Shown piece by piece: positions 41,598 through 54,020 of a stretch of DNA of 64,000 nt. The stretch is from the NCBI RefSeq assembly GCF_000383975.1, contig NZ_KB913017.1:2345527-2409526 (forward strand), given 5' to 3'. The position numbers were made by a program, and so were the translations under genes. The notes under the pieces are model-generated. The model did no database searches. It worked only from the letters and a program-made list of their open reading frames with translations, and was not told the DNA's origin. Positions within the stretch are counted from its first letter, which is position 1. Every line of letters begins with the position of its first letter. This stretch comes from Natronorubrum tibetense GA33. GTDB lineage: Archaea; Halobacteriota; Halobacteria; Halobacteriales; Natrialbaceae.

Positions 41598-42512
41598 ATG
41601 AGCCCTGCACTCGAGTCCCACGTCGACGATGATATGGTCGACGCGATCGGATCGCTCGGTAACCGCACGCGCCTCGAGATTCTGTTCGCGCTCGTCAAGC
41701 AGGAAGACGAGTGTCTGGAGCAGTGGGCGACGATGTCGTTTACGGAGCTGTACGAGGCTGTCGACCTCGAGAGCACGTCCCAGTTCTCCTATCACCTCGA
41801 TCGATTGACCGATACGTTCGTCGTCGAGACGCCCGACGGCTACCGGCTGACCTACGGCGGCGACAAACTCGTTCGGACGATTCTCTCGGGTGCCTACGAG
41901 AGTACTCCCTCTTTCGACGACGTCGAGGTGGACGGGGTCTGTGTGTTCTGTGAGACGTCTGCGCTCGTTGCGACGATGGATACGGAGCGGTTCGTCGTTC
42001 GGTGTGACGCCTGTGAGGCGACCCTGCTGAACGATATGCTTCCCCGGAGCCAGACCAGACACCGCTCGGCGGCAGCCATCGTCGACAGCGTCGGCACCCG
42101 GATCTGGAGTACGTACACGCTGGTCAGGGGTGGCGTCTGTCCGGAGTGTTACGGACCGATCGACACCGCCGTCGACAGCCACGAACCGGACACGGGTGAG
42201 TACGACGGGCGGCCGTTCTACGCGCTCTCGCATACGTGCCGGGAGTGCTGGCTCGCGATCCACATGCCGATCGAGGTGACCGCGGCGTTCCATCCTGCTG
42301 CCGTCGGCTTCTTCTGGGAGCACGGAATCTCCCTGCTGGAGTGTCCGCTCTGGGAGTTCTTCGAGTACATGGTGAGCGAGACGGTTTCGACGCAGGTCGA
42401 CAGCGTCGACCCGCTCGAGGTGACCGTCGAAATTACGCTCGAGGACGAGAGCCTCCACCTCGAAATCGACGACTCCTTCACCGCCATCCCTGAGCCGAGC
42501 AGCGGTGACTGA
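41598..42512 (+). CDS. ArsR-like regulator with a zinc-ribbon effector region (DUF7351)
   Basis: 304 residues. Residues 1-100 form a winged helix (VDAIGSLGNRTRLEILFALV, then FTELYEAVDLESTSQFSYHLDRL as recognition helix). The C-terminal half has four Cys pairs (CVFC, CDAC, CPEC, CREC), which probably bind one or two zinc ions. It is a transcription factor, probably sensing the cell state through the zinc region. An ABC transporter starts 156 bases downstream on the same strand and may be its target. Confidence 0.85.
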   Translation: MSPALESHVDDDMVDAIGSLGNRTRLEILFALVKQEDECLEQWATMSFTELYEAVDLESTSQFSYHLDRLTDTFVVETPDGYRLTYGGDKLVRTILSGAYESTPSFDDVEVDGVCVFCETSALVATMDTERFVVRCDACEATLLNDMLPRSQTRHRSAAAIVDSVGTRIWSTYTLVRGGVCPECYGPIDTAVDSHEPDTGEYDGRPFYALSHTCRECWLAIHMPIEVTAAFHPAAVGFFWEHGISLLECPLWEFFEYMVSETVSTQVDSVDPLEVTVEITLEDESLHLEIDDSFTAIPEPSSGD

Positions 42513-42560
42513 GTACGACGCTGACTGGCGGTCTCTCAAATGTCTTTGAGTTGCTCGACT

Positions 42561-42587
42561 GACAATATGTAATTCAAACGACAATAT
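42561..42587. promoter_or_regulatory. Direct repeats and TATA box before the ABC transporter operon
   Basis: GACAATAT occurs at 42561-42568 and again at 42580-42587, 19 bases apart start to start, about two helical turns. The second copy runs into TTTATCC, a TATA-like box. A small hairpin CTCAAA-TGTC-TTTGAG lies just upstream at 42535-42550. The operon's first gene is preceded by GGAGG seven bases before its ATG. Confidence 0.45.
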
Positions 42588-42667
42588 TTATCCCAGCCGG
42601 CTCGCATGAGTGTGTATGCGTTCCGATTTGCTGACCGATACCGCGGCGGCGCTCTGGAGGCTCGAGT

Positions 42668-43585
42668 ATGGCAGCGATTGAACTCGACGGGCTGACGAAA
42701 CACTTCGGTGACGTCGTCGCCGTCGACGACCTCGATCTCGTCGTCGAAGAGGGCGAAATCTTCGGATTCTTGGGTCCGAACGGCGCGGGCAAGTCGACGA
42801 CGATCGATATCCTGTTGGATTTCATCCGTCCGACCGCGGGCACCGCGACCGTGCTGGGCCACGACGCGCAGACGGAGGGTGAGATCGTTCGCAGTCGAAC
42901 CGGCGTGTTGCCGGACGCCTACCACGTCTACGACCGACTCACCGGCCGTCAGCACGTCGAGTTCGCCATCGAGATGAAAGGCGTCGACGACGACGCCGAG
43001 GCCCTGCTCGAACGGGTCCGGGTCGCCGACGCCGCGGACCGGAAAGCCGGCGGCTACTCGAAAGGGATGCGCCAGCGGATGGTCCTCGCGATGGCGCTCG
43101 TGGGCGATCCCGACCTGCTCGTGCTCGACGAGCCCTCGACGGGGCTAGATCCCAACGGCGCCCGCGAGATGCGCGAGATCATCCGCGAGGAGAACGAGCG
43201 CGGGACGACCGTCTTCTTCTCGAGTCACATCATGGAGCAGGTCGAGGCGGTCTGTGACCGCGTGGCGATCATCAACCGCGGCCGGCTGGTCGCCGTCGAC
43301 ACGATCGACGGACTCCGCGATTCGACGGAAACCGGCGAGACGCTGTACGTCTACGTTGCGGGACTCGACGAGCGCGTTCTCGAGTCCGTACAGGCCCTCG
43401 AGGGCGTCGGCAGCGCGTCGATCGACGACGGACGCCTGCGGGTGTCCGTCGACGGCGTCTCGAAGTTCGCCGTCCTGCACGCCATCGACGAGGTGGCCGC
43501 GGTTCAGGACTTCTCGGTCGTGGAATCGTCGCTCGAGGATCTGTTCGTCCGCTACACGAACGCGGGCCAGGAGGTCGAAGCGTGA
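42668..43585 (+). CDS. ABC transporter ATP-binding protein
   Basis: 305 residues. Walker A GPNGAGKST is at 37-45, the signature YSKGMRQRM at about 130, Walker B LLVLDEPSTGLDP at about 155, and the switch His in FFSSHIMEQVE. The C-terminal 80 residues form the extra domain typical of ABC-2 exporters (NatA/DrrA type). Its stop overlaps the permease start by four bases. The export substrate is unknown; the ArsR-like regulator just upstream suggests stress- or metal-linked control. Confidence 0.9.
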   Translation: MAAIELDGLTKHFGDVVAVDDLDLVVEEGEIFGFLGPNGAGKSTTIDILLDFIRPTAGTATVLGHDAQTEGEIVRSRTGVLPDAYHVYDRLTGRQHVEFAIEMKGVDDDAEALLERVRVADAADRKAGGYSKGMRQRMVLAMALVGDPDLLVLDEPSTGLDPNGAREMREIIREENERGTTVFFSSHIMEQVEAVCDRVAIINRGRLVAVDTIDGLRDSTETGETLYVYVAGLDERVLESVQALEGVGSASIDDGRLRVSVDGVSKFAVLHAIDEVAAVQDFSVVESSLEDLFVRYTNAGQEVEA

Positions 43586-44454
43586 CTTGTCTCACCGTCG
43601 CGAAGAAGGACTTCCGCGACGCCGTCCAGTCACGGGCGCTGTGGTCGCTTGTCGGCGTCTTCGTCGTTCTCTCGATCGTCTCCACGTACGCGTACGTCGA
43701 AGCCCCGGCGTTGTTGGGCTCGCAGGCGGAGGCGACGTTCGGCGGCCTGATCTTCTTCACGATCGGGCTCACCGGGTTGTTCGTTCCGCTGGCGGCGATC
43801 GTCGTCTGTTACAAATCCCTCGCGGGCGAGCGCGAACTCGGGAGCATCAAGCTCTTGCTCTCCCTGCCGACGACTCGCGGCCAGGTCTTCGTCGGAAAGG
43901 TGATCGGCCGAGCCGCCGTTCTCGCGTTCGGGCTCAGCGTCGGTCTCGTGGTCGGTATCGGCTTCGGCTCCGTCTTGCTGGGCGAGTTCGACGCTCTCGC
44001 CGTGCTGGTGTTCGTCCTCGTCACGCTCTCGTTCGCCGCGATCTACGCGGCGATCGTCGTCGGGATCTCGGCCACGACGGGATCGACCTCGCGAGCGACG
44101 ACGCTGGCTCTCGGCTTCTTCGTCGTCTTCGAGTTGCTCTGGGACGTGGTCCCGATGGGGATCCTCTACGTCGTCGAGGGCTTCTCGCTCCCGACGACGA
44201 TCCCCGATTGGGTGTACCCCGTGATGCAGCTCTCGCCCTCGTCGGCGTACTTCACGACGATCGTCGCCCTGTTGCCAGACCTCGCGGAGACGGTCGGTGC
44301 CGACCCGTCCGGATCCGGGGCCGGCGTCGAGGTGAGCGCCGCCGAGGCCGAACCGTTCTACGCGACCCCCGAGGTCGGCATCCTCGTCCTCGCCCTGTGG
44401 CTCGTCGTCCCGCTCGCCGTCGGCTACTACCGGTTCGACGCGGCCGACCTCTGA
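43582..44454 (+). CDS. ABC-2 type permease
   Basis: 290 residues with six transmembrane helices and a large extracellular loop between helices 5 and 6 (VEGFSLPTTIPDWVYPVMQLSPS region). The amphipathic N-terminus CLTVAKKDFRDAVQSRALWS and the YKSLAGERELGSIKLLLSLP coupling segment are typical of NosY/ABC-2 permeases. It is translationally coupled to the ATPase at 42668. Together they form one full exporter (two copies of each). Confidence 0.88.
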   Translation: MTCLTVAKKDFRDAVQSRALWSLVGVFVVLSIVSTYAYVEAPALLGSQAEATFGGLIFFTIGLTGLFVPLAAIVVCYKSLAGERELGSIKLLLSLPTTRGQVFVGKVIGRAAVLAFGLSVGLVVGIGFGSVLLGEFDALAVLVFVLVTLSFAAIYAAIVVGISATTGSTSRATTLALGFFVVFELLWDVVPMGILYVVEGFSLPTTIPDWVYPVMQLSPSSAYFTTIVALLPDLAETVGADPSGSGAGVEVSAAEAEPFYATPEVGILVLALWLVVPLAVGYYRFDAADL

Positions 44455-44520
44455 GATCTGGGCGTCGTCGATTTTCCTCGAGTCGTCGCGCTTATGCCCG
44501 GGCCGGCCGAAAGACGCCCA

Positions 44521-45057
44521 ATGGCAGAGCCCCGCGTCCCGGGTTCCGGCGGCGATCGAACGCTCGAACTTCCCTGTGGGAAGTCCCTCGATCCACACGA
44601 GATCGACCTCGGAATGCGTGAGTACTCCTGTAGCTGCGGCGACAGCCACGCCGTCGTCACCGACGTCCATCCCCCCTCTCGATTCTTCCCCGAGTCGCTC
44701 GTCGAGATTCTCCAGGAGACGATCGAACCCGCCGACGAGTTCGAGGAGTTCGGCACGCCCCACCTGCTGGGCGTCGTCATGGAGGAGTTCCCCGAAAAAG
44801 TCGCCACCTACGACGCGAGCGACGACGGTGCCGTCGGCTACGCGATGCTGTGGGTGACCGACTTCGACTCCCGTCGGCTCCACGAGATCATCGTCGAACT
44901 GGTCGTCGAACTCATGGACCACGCGATCAGCCACGCCGAAGACGACAACGCCGTCACCGACTTCGAGTCCCAGATGCTCGAGTTCGACGTGAGCGAGTTC
45001 GTCGAACAGTACCGTCTCCAGCGCGACTTCGAGAGCGAACACGACCGCGCACTGTAG
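44521..45057 (+). CDS. DUF5815 family protein
   Basis: 178 residues, haloarchaeal. The N-terminal 55 residues contain a single CSCG motif next to LPCGKSLDPHEIDLGMREYSC, which could bind metal with Cys18 and neighbours. The rest is helical and acidic (HEIIVELVVELMDHAISHAEDDNA). It follows the ABC operon by 66 bases but has its own upstream sequence. Function unknown. Confidence 0.75.
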   Translation: MAEPRVPGSGGDRTLELPCGKSLDPHEIDLGMREYSCSCGDSHAVVTDVHPPSRFFPESLVEILQETIEPADEFEEFGTPHLLGVVMEEFPEKVATYDASDDGAVGYAMLWVTDFDSRRLHEIIVELVVELMDHAISHAEDDNAVTDFESQMLEFDVSEFVEQYRLQRDFESEHDRAL

Positions 45058-45098
45058 GCTCGAGTATCCGACGAGTACGACCCGCGAACCGACGACCG

Positions 45099-47327
45099 TC
45101 AGCGACGGGTTTCGACGCCGCGGAACTCGAAGCGCGCGCCCCCGGCGTCGCTTTCGGCCACGGTGAGCGACCAGCCGTGTGAGTCAGCGATCCGGTCGAC
45201 GATCGCGAGTCCGAAGCCGGTCCCCTGGGTTGCCGTCGAGTAGCCGCTCTCGAGCACGCGCTCGCGCTCGTCGCTCGGGATTCCGGGGCCATCGTCCTCG
45301 ACGAAAAAGCCCTCCCCGTCGGGGAGGTCGCCGACCGTGACGGTGACGCCGACATCGATGGGTTCGCCCCCGTTAGCAGTCGGTTGCGCTCGTTGGTCGG
45401 GACGCGCCGTACCGTGCTCGACCGCATTTCGCATCAGGTTCTCTAACAGCCGTTCGAACCGGCGCGTGTCGACCCGGACAACGGCGTCCGTCGGGGTCTC
45501 GAGTCCGACGCCGTCCGTTTCGACGTATCGCCAGCACCGACGGGCGAACACCGCCAGCTCGATCGGCTCGCACTCTGCAATCGGTTTCTCTTCGCGTGCG
45601 AGCGTCAGGATATCGTCGATCAGCCCTTGCATCCGGTCGTGGGCCTTGGCGACGGTCTCGAGTCGGTCGTCATCGCGGTCTTCCAGCACCAGCGAGAGCT
45701 GTCCCTGGGCGACGGTCAACGGGTTTCGAAGGTCGTGGGAGACGACGTTGGCGAACGACTCCAGGCGCTCGTTCTGCCGTTTGAGCGTCCGCTCGCGCTC
45801 CTTGCGCTCGGTAATATCGCGGAGGACACCGACGGTTCCTCGGAACTCGCCGTCCTCCATCGGGAGGAGCGCGAGGTGGTTTTCGTTCGGCACCCGGTCG
45901 CCGTCTTTCGTGCGAAGCGTAATTTCGTAGGAGCCCCGTTCGCGGTCGTCGTCGGCCAACAGCTCCGCAATTATCGCTTCGCCGGTCCTGATATCGTCGT
46001 CGTCGATGACGAGCGAGACGTGTTCGCCGATCTGTTCCTCGGGTTTGTAGCCCGAGACCGTCCGATCGCAATCGATCGGCGGGACGACTTTGGTGAACCG
46101 ACCGTTGGCATCCAGCGTGTACACCTCATCGGGAATCGTCTCGAGAATCGTTTCGTACTGCTCGAGTTCCCACTCGCGTTCCTTCCGAGCGGTAATATCC
46201 CGGACGACACCGGCAGCACCGCGATACTCGCCGTCCTCGAGCGGGAGCAGGGAGACGTTGTCCTCACACTGAATCCGCGTTCCGTCGCTCGTTTCGACCG
46301 TGATCTCGTAGGTCTGCTGGCTCGGTCCCGACGCGCTGGTCAGGAGTTCCCGGATGACGTCAGTCCCGCGCTCGACGGACGGTTCGTCGAGCAGAAACGA
46401 GACGGGTTTCCCGACGATGTCGGCTTTCGCGTAGCCGGTTATCTCGGCGTAGGCGTCGTTGACGAACGCGTAGCGGCCGTCCGAATCGATCGTGTAGACC
46501 GGATCGCCGAGCGCCTCGACGATCGTCTCGTAGCGTTCCAGATCGCGCTTGCGATCCCTGTGATCCGTAACGTCTCGAAGGGTACAGATGAGTCCGTTCC
46601 GATCGGTCGTCGAGAGCGTGTGGTCGACGACGATCCGGCTGCCGTCCGCTCGAACGCCGGTCGACTCGTCGTGCCAGTACCCTTCCGCGCGTACCGTCGG
46701 GAGCACCTCTTCGTGTACGGTCGCGGCGTCCTCGTCGGTGTACAGGAGTTCCCAGTGCTCGCCGATCAACTCCGCGGGCTCGTAGCCGAAACACTCCGCG
46801 TACGCCCGGTTCACGTAGACGAACGTTCCGTCCGGATCGAGCAGACTGATCCCCTCCCGTGCGGTTTCGATCGCCCGACGCTGGCGTTCGTGGTGGCGCT
46901 GGGTGCGCGCCGTCTCGACCGCGTTGACGAGTCGGTTGGCGAGCACCGGAAACTCGCCGCTGGCGGTCTCCTTTTGTACGTAGTCCGTGACACCCGCCGC
47001 AATCGCGTCGCTGGCGAGCGCTTCCGACCCGGCGTCGGTACACAACACGAACGGCGCGCGCTCGTCCCGATCGCGAACGCGTTCAAGCAACGCGAGTCCG
47101 TCGATGTCGACCAGATCGTACTCCGAGACGAGACAGTCGATTCGATCGGTCTCGAGGCGCGCGAGCCCTTCCCGTGCGGTCGTCGCGATGGTCGTCTCGA
47201 ACCGGTCGTCTTCCCGCTCGAGTCCCTCGGCGAACTGCGCTGCAAACTCCGGGTCGTCGTCCACATGTAAAACGCGGATTCGCTCCGGCCGGCCGTCCGC
47301 GCGTGGTGAGTCACCGGTCGGTCTCAT
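45099..47327 (-). CDS. Sensor histidine kinase with a receiver-like domain and three PAS domains
   Basis: 742 residues. Domains in order: receiver-like 15-130, PAS 1 at 150-265, PAS 2 at 275-395, PAS 3 at 400-520, HisKA with the phosphorylated His in FANVVSHDLRNPLTVA near 535, then HATPase_c with N-box ENLMRNAVEHG and GDGPGIP/GTGFGLAIV. In the receiver the acidic pair (VDDDP) is kept, but the phospho-acceptor Asp is Glu (LVSEYDL). It has no transmembrane helix and is cytosolic. The start at ATG 47327 follows GGGGAG; earlier codons are poor. No dedicated response regulator is adjacent. Confidence 0.88.
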   Translation of the reverse strand: MRPTGDSPRADGRPERIRVLHVDDDPEFAAQFAEGLEREDDRFETTIATTAREGLARLETDRIDCLVSEYDLVDIDGLALLERVRDRDERAPFVLCTDAGSEALASDAIAAGVTDYVQKETASGEFPVLANRLVNAVETARTQRHHERQRRAIETAREGISLLDPDGTFVYVNRAYAECFGYEPAELIGEHWELLYTDEDAATVHEEVLPTVRAEGYWHDESTGVRADGSRIVVDHTLSTTDRNGLICTLRDVTDHRDRKRDLERYETIVEALGDPVYTIDSDGRYAFVNDAYAEITGYAKADIVGKPVSFLLDEPSVERGTDVIRELLTSASGPSQQTYEITVETSDGTRIQCEDNVSLLPLEDGEYRGAAGVVRDITARKEREWELEQYETILETIPDEVYTLDANGRFTKVVPPIDCDRTVSGYKPEEQIGEHVSLVIDDDDIRTGEAIIAELLADDDRERGSYEITLRTKDGDRVPNENHLALLPMEDGEFRGTVGVLRDITERKERERTLKRQNERLESFANVVSHDLRNPLTVAQGQLSLVLEDRDDDRLETVAKAHDRMQGLIDDILTLAREEKPIAECEPIELAVFARRCWRYVETDGVGLETPTDAVVRVDTRRFERLLENLMRNAVEHGTARPDQRAQPTANGGEPIDVGVTVTVGDLPDGEGFFVEDDGPGIPSDERERVLESGYSTATQGTGFGLAIVDRIADSHGWSLTVAESDAGGARFEFRGVETRR

Positions 47328-47497
47328 GGCTCCCCTTTTGCCAGTACGGAGAAATAGATTGGGTCCGCTCTCACGGACAGGCCGCGTTGTGATACTGCCT
47401 CCGGCGACTGAATCAATTGGAATCGGGCAGAATAAATCGGCCGAACAACTGCTGGATGAGTAACTGAACACCCGCTGGCGAACCGGCTGGACCGCCG

Positions 47498-50401
47498 CTA
47501 CGGCGTCCCGACCGAGATCGCTACCCGTAACCCGCCGCTCGCACTCTCCCCGAGCGAGATCGACCAGCCGTGGGCCTCGACGACCTCGGAGACGATCGCC
47601 AGTCCGAACCCGGTTCCCTCGGCCGCCGTGCTGTACCCCCACTCGAGGACGTCGTCGCGCTCGTCGGCCGGTATCCCCGGCCCGTCGTCCTCGATCGCGA
47701 ACCCGTCTGCGGTCGCGGTGACCGTCACCGTCACGTCGTCGCCGACGTGTTCGCGGGCGTTACGTAGAATGTTCTCGAAGAGCGCACGGAGTCGACTCTC
47801 GTCGCCGTCGACCGTCGGCAGCGAGCCGTCGCGGACCACCTCGAGTGTGGGATCGACCGCGCGGTGGGCCTGATCGAGAACGGCGTCGAGGTCGACTGCG
47901 ACCGTCTCGGTCAGCCGCTGGCTGCTCCGGGCGAGCGCGAGCACGTTCTCGACGAGTTCGTCCATCCGGTCGAGCGCCCACGCGATCTCCTCGAGGTGCT
48001 GTTCCCCGCCTTCGTCGACGTGAGCGTCGAGGTTCTCGAGGTGGCCCGCCGCGAGCGTGAGCGGGTTCCGAAGGTCGTGAGAGACCGTGCTCGCGAACGC
48101 CTCGAGGCGATCGTTCTGACGCTCGAGTTCGCGGCTTCGATCGGCGAGTTCGCTCTCGCGGGCGGCGCGGTCGAGGGCAGCCTCGGCGTTGGCAGCGAGA
48201 ATTCTAGCGAGCGTCAACGCCTCGGAATCCAGGCCGTTGACCGCGAGTGAACTCACGATGAAGATCCCGTGCTCGCCGAGAGGGATGTGGGCCTCGCTTC
48301 GGATCGGCGTCTCTGGGCTGCGAACGTTCGGTGCCCGACGGAGGTCGCCGTGGACGATCGCCTCGCCGGCTTCGTAGGCGTCCCAGGCGATACCGCCGCC
48401 GGATTCGATGTAGCCGACGGTGCCGAACAGTTTGCGAGCGCGGTCGCTCATCGCCGCGGGGACGAGCCCGCCGTTCGAGTCGTCGAGGGGTGTCGTCCCG
48501 TCCTCGGAAGCCGGTTCCCCAGTCGCGCGGTCGGGCGGCGATGCTGCGGCCGACCGCGTCGTGATATCCGACTGGTAGAGAAACACCGAGTTGAGGTCGA
48601 GATTGATCGCTTCGCTGGCGATGTCGGTCATAATACGTGCGATCTCGTCGCTTCCCGTCGCGGCCATCAACCGGCGCGTTCCGTCGTGTAGCTGCCGGAT
48701 TCGGCGCTCGTGTTCCTTCCGGGCCGTGATGTCGCGTATCGCGCCGACGCTGCCGAGCAACTGGCCGTCGTCGTCGAGCACCGGCGCGATGTTATCCTCG
48801 ATGTGACAGGTCGAGCCGTTCGGCGATTCGATGGTCGTTTCGATGGTACCGCTCCGTCGGTCGTCGCTGGCCTGCATCTCCTCTATGAGCGCCCACCGCT
48901 CCTCGAGTTCGGCCTCGGAGATGAACTCGGTGACGTGCTCGCCGACGATCGCGTCGCGGGGCTCGCCGAAGTAGTCGGCCATCGCCTCGTTGACGATCTC
49001 GACGTTCCCGGCCGCATCGAGGACGTACATCGAGTCGTCGACGGTTTCCACGAGCGTTCGGTATCGCTCGAGTTTCCGCTCGCGACGTTTCTGCTCGGTC
49101 GTGTCCGTGTAGATCGCGTACTCGTGGATCTCGCCGGCGATCTCGGTCGCAAAGCCGCGAAAGAGGAAGTCCCGGGGACCGTCGGTCGTACAGCGCTCGA
49201 CCTCGGCCGTAACGACGGACTCGAGACCGGCCGACTCGTAGACGTCGATCTCCTCGCTTCCCGCCGGGACGAGCAGTTCGTCGATGCCGTGCTCGTCGAG
49301 CGCGTCGCGATCGTACCCGAACAACTCCTCGAACGACGGGTTGACCGCGACGACGCGGACGCCGTCGGTACGGTTCAGCAGTAGTACCGCGTCGGGGACG
49401 CTTTCGAACAGTGCGGCGAAGCGGTCGCGTTCGTCTCGGCGCTCTCGCTCCGACTGGATCCGCGTGACCGTCGAGGCGACGGTCGCGGCGACGAGTTTGA
49501 CGATGCTGACCGCGTGGCCGTCGAACGCGTTCGGCGTCGTCGAAATCGTCTGCAGGACGGTGTCGCCGTTGACGGGAACGCTCACGACAGAGCGAACGTC
49601 GGCGGCGGTCGACTCGCCATCGCTGGCATACGTCTTCGGATCGATCACGCCGGTCGTATCGGTCCGGAGGGCTTGCTCGACCAGTCCCTCACACGTCGAT
49701 TCCTGAATGGCCGTCGTCCCGGCGTCCGTACCGGCGGCGACGACGGGTGCGAAGTCGGCGCTGATCCGGCTCGTGTCGGGATCGTCTCGCTCGACGAATA
49801 TCGCCGTCGCGTCGCTCTCGAGCAGCCGGTCGACGGCGTCGACCGCGAGTCGGTACGTCTCCTCGACCGTCGAACAGGACTCGAGCGCCCGAACGGCGTC
49901 GCGGACGTCCTCGAGATCGAGTCCGATCTCGTCGATCTGGTCTGCCCGCAGAATCGTTCGCAACTGTTCGCGGAGCCGATCGATCGAGTCGTCTCGCCCT
50001 TTCGGAACGTACCCCGAGAGCCCGGCCGTGATCGCGTCGCTCGCGAGTTTCTCGTCGCCGTCGGCGGTGTAGAGCACGATCGGGACGGTTGCGAGACCGG
50101 CCGCCCGGAGCGAGTCGTACAGCGAGAGCGCGTCGGTTTCCTCGAGGCGGTACTCGGTGACCACACACGCGTACTCGCTCGTCTCGTCGGCGAGCGCGTC
50201 GCGAAGGACCGCGGTCGTCGGCACTTCCTCGACCGTGAGCGTGCTGTCGTCCGCCTCGAGTGTCATCGCGGTCTGTGTTCGATCGGTGGGATCCGGATCG
50301 AGGTACAGAACGGGATCCAGCGCTGCGTCACCGCAACTCCCGGACTCTGGCATTTCGTCGTCTTCTATCAGTAACGGCGTCCTGATAAGATATTCGGCCA
50401 T
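47498..50401 (-). CDS. Sensor histidine kinase with degenerate receiver, GAF and PAS domains
   Basis: 967 residues. Order: degenerate receiver 25-145, GAF 175-320, PAS at 330-445, PAS at 450-570, second GAF about 580-740, HisKA with His in FASTVSHDLRNPLTLA near 765, HATPase_c with ENILRNAREHV and GTGFGLAIV. The receiver lacks both the acidic pair (LYLDPDP) and the acceptor Asp, which is Glu (VVTEYRL). An ATG at 50353 or GTG at 50410 are other possible starts. It is tandem to the kinase at 45099, with which it shares layout but not the GAF domains. Confidence 0.85.
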   Translation of the reverse strand: MAEYLIRTPLLIEDDEMPESGSCGDAALDPVLYLDPDPTDRTQTAMTLEADDSTLTVEEVPTTAVLRDALADETSEYACVVTEYRLEETDALSLYDSLRAAGLATVPIVLYTADGDEKLASDAITAGLSGYVPKGRDDSIDRLREQLRTILRADQIDEIGLDLEDVRDAVRALESCSTVEETYRLAVDAVDRLLESDATAIFVERDDPDTSRISADFAPVVAAGTDAGTTAIQESTCEGLVEQALRTDTTGVIDPKTYASDGESTAADVRSVVSVPVNGDTVLQTISTTPNAFDGHAVSIVKLVAATVASTVTRIQSERERRDERDRFAALFESVPDAVLLLNRTDGVRVVAVNPSFEELFGYDRDALDEHGIDELLVPAGSEEIDVYESAGLESVVTAEVERCTTDGPRDFLFRGFATEIAGEIHEYAIYTDTTEQKRRERKLERYRTLVETVDDSMYVLDAAGNVEIVNEAMADYFGEPRDAIVGEHVTEFISEAELEERWALIEEMQASDDRRSGTIETTIESPNGSTCHIEDNIAPVLDDDGQLLGSVGAIRDITARKEHERRIRQLHDGTRRLMAATGSDEIARIMTDIASEAINLDLNSVFLYQSDITTRSAAASPPDRATGEPASEDGTTPLDDSNGGLVPAAMSDRARKLFGTVGYIESGGGIAWDAYEAGEAIVHGDLRRAPNVRSPETPIRSEAHIPLGEHGIFIVSSLAVNGLDSEALTLARILAANAEAALDRAARESELADRSRELERQNDRLEAFASTVSHDLRNPLTLAAGHLENLDAHVDEGGEQHLEEIAWALDRMDELVENVLALARSSQRLTETVAVDLDAVLDQAHRAVDPTLEVVRDGSLPTVDGDESRLRALFENILRNAREHVGDDVTVTVTATADGFAIEDDGPGIPADERDDVLEWGYSTAAEGTGFGLAIVSEVVEAHGWSISLGESASGGLRVAISVGTP

Positions 50402-50521
50402 TTTCGACACCCGACGTAGTCGTCCGGAACTCGGGCCGGCGGACTCGTTGCACCAGTACAGCGGCGTGCGTACGGTTTCGCGAGGCTTCCGGTTTTTGCG
50501 CTGACAGATCGCACTCCAGTT

Positions 50522-50550
50522 CGAATTTCGAAAATCGATTTCGAGATTCG
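50522..50550. promoter_or_regulatory. Strong palindrome upstream of carB
   Basis: CGAATTTCGAAA (50522-50533) and TTTCGAGATTCG (50539-50550) are inverted repeats with 11 of 12 matches around ATCGA. It lies about 15 bases before a TATA-like GGCTTATTA (50564-50572) and 52 before the carB ATG, an upstream activator or repressor position. Probable site for a dimeric regulator of pyrimidine/arginine supply; regulator unidentified. Confidence 0.6.
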
Positions 50551-50602
50551 TACTGTATCGTGGGGCTTATTACGATGTGCGAACTCCGATTCGACAAGCA
50601 AA

Positions 50603-53833
<3,231 letters not shown>

Positions 53834-54020
53834 CGTCGGTTAGACCGACAATCGGCGGTCTTCGTTCGACGGAACGACCGGCAAAATGATTCGCCGTTTC
53901 TGATGCGTCTGAGTGTTGTTGTTACCGAACGGTTCCGCGGTCCGTATCGAAAACACCGCAGTCGGAGCCGACAGTCGACGATCATCGAAACAGACGACGG
54001 TCTGATCGCCCGTTCGACGT

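Noticed and set aside
53835-53849. GTCGGT-TAG-ACCGAC hairpin after carB as a terminator
   Set aside because: Only six pairs and no T-rich stretch follows; archaeal termination relies mainly on T-runs.
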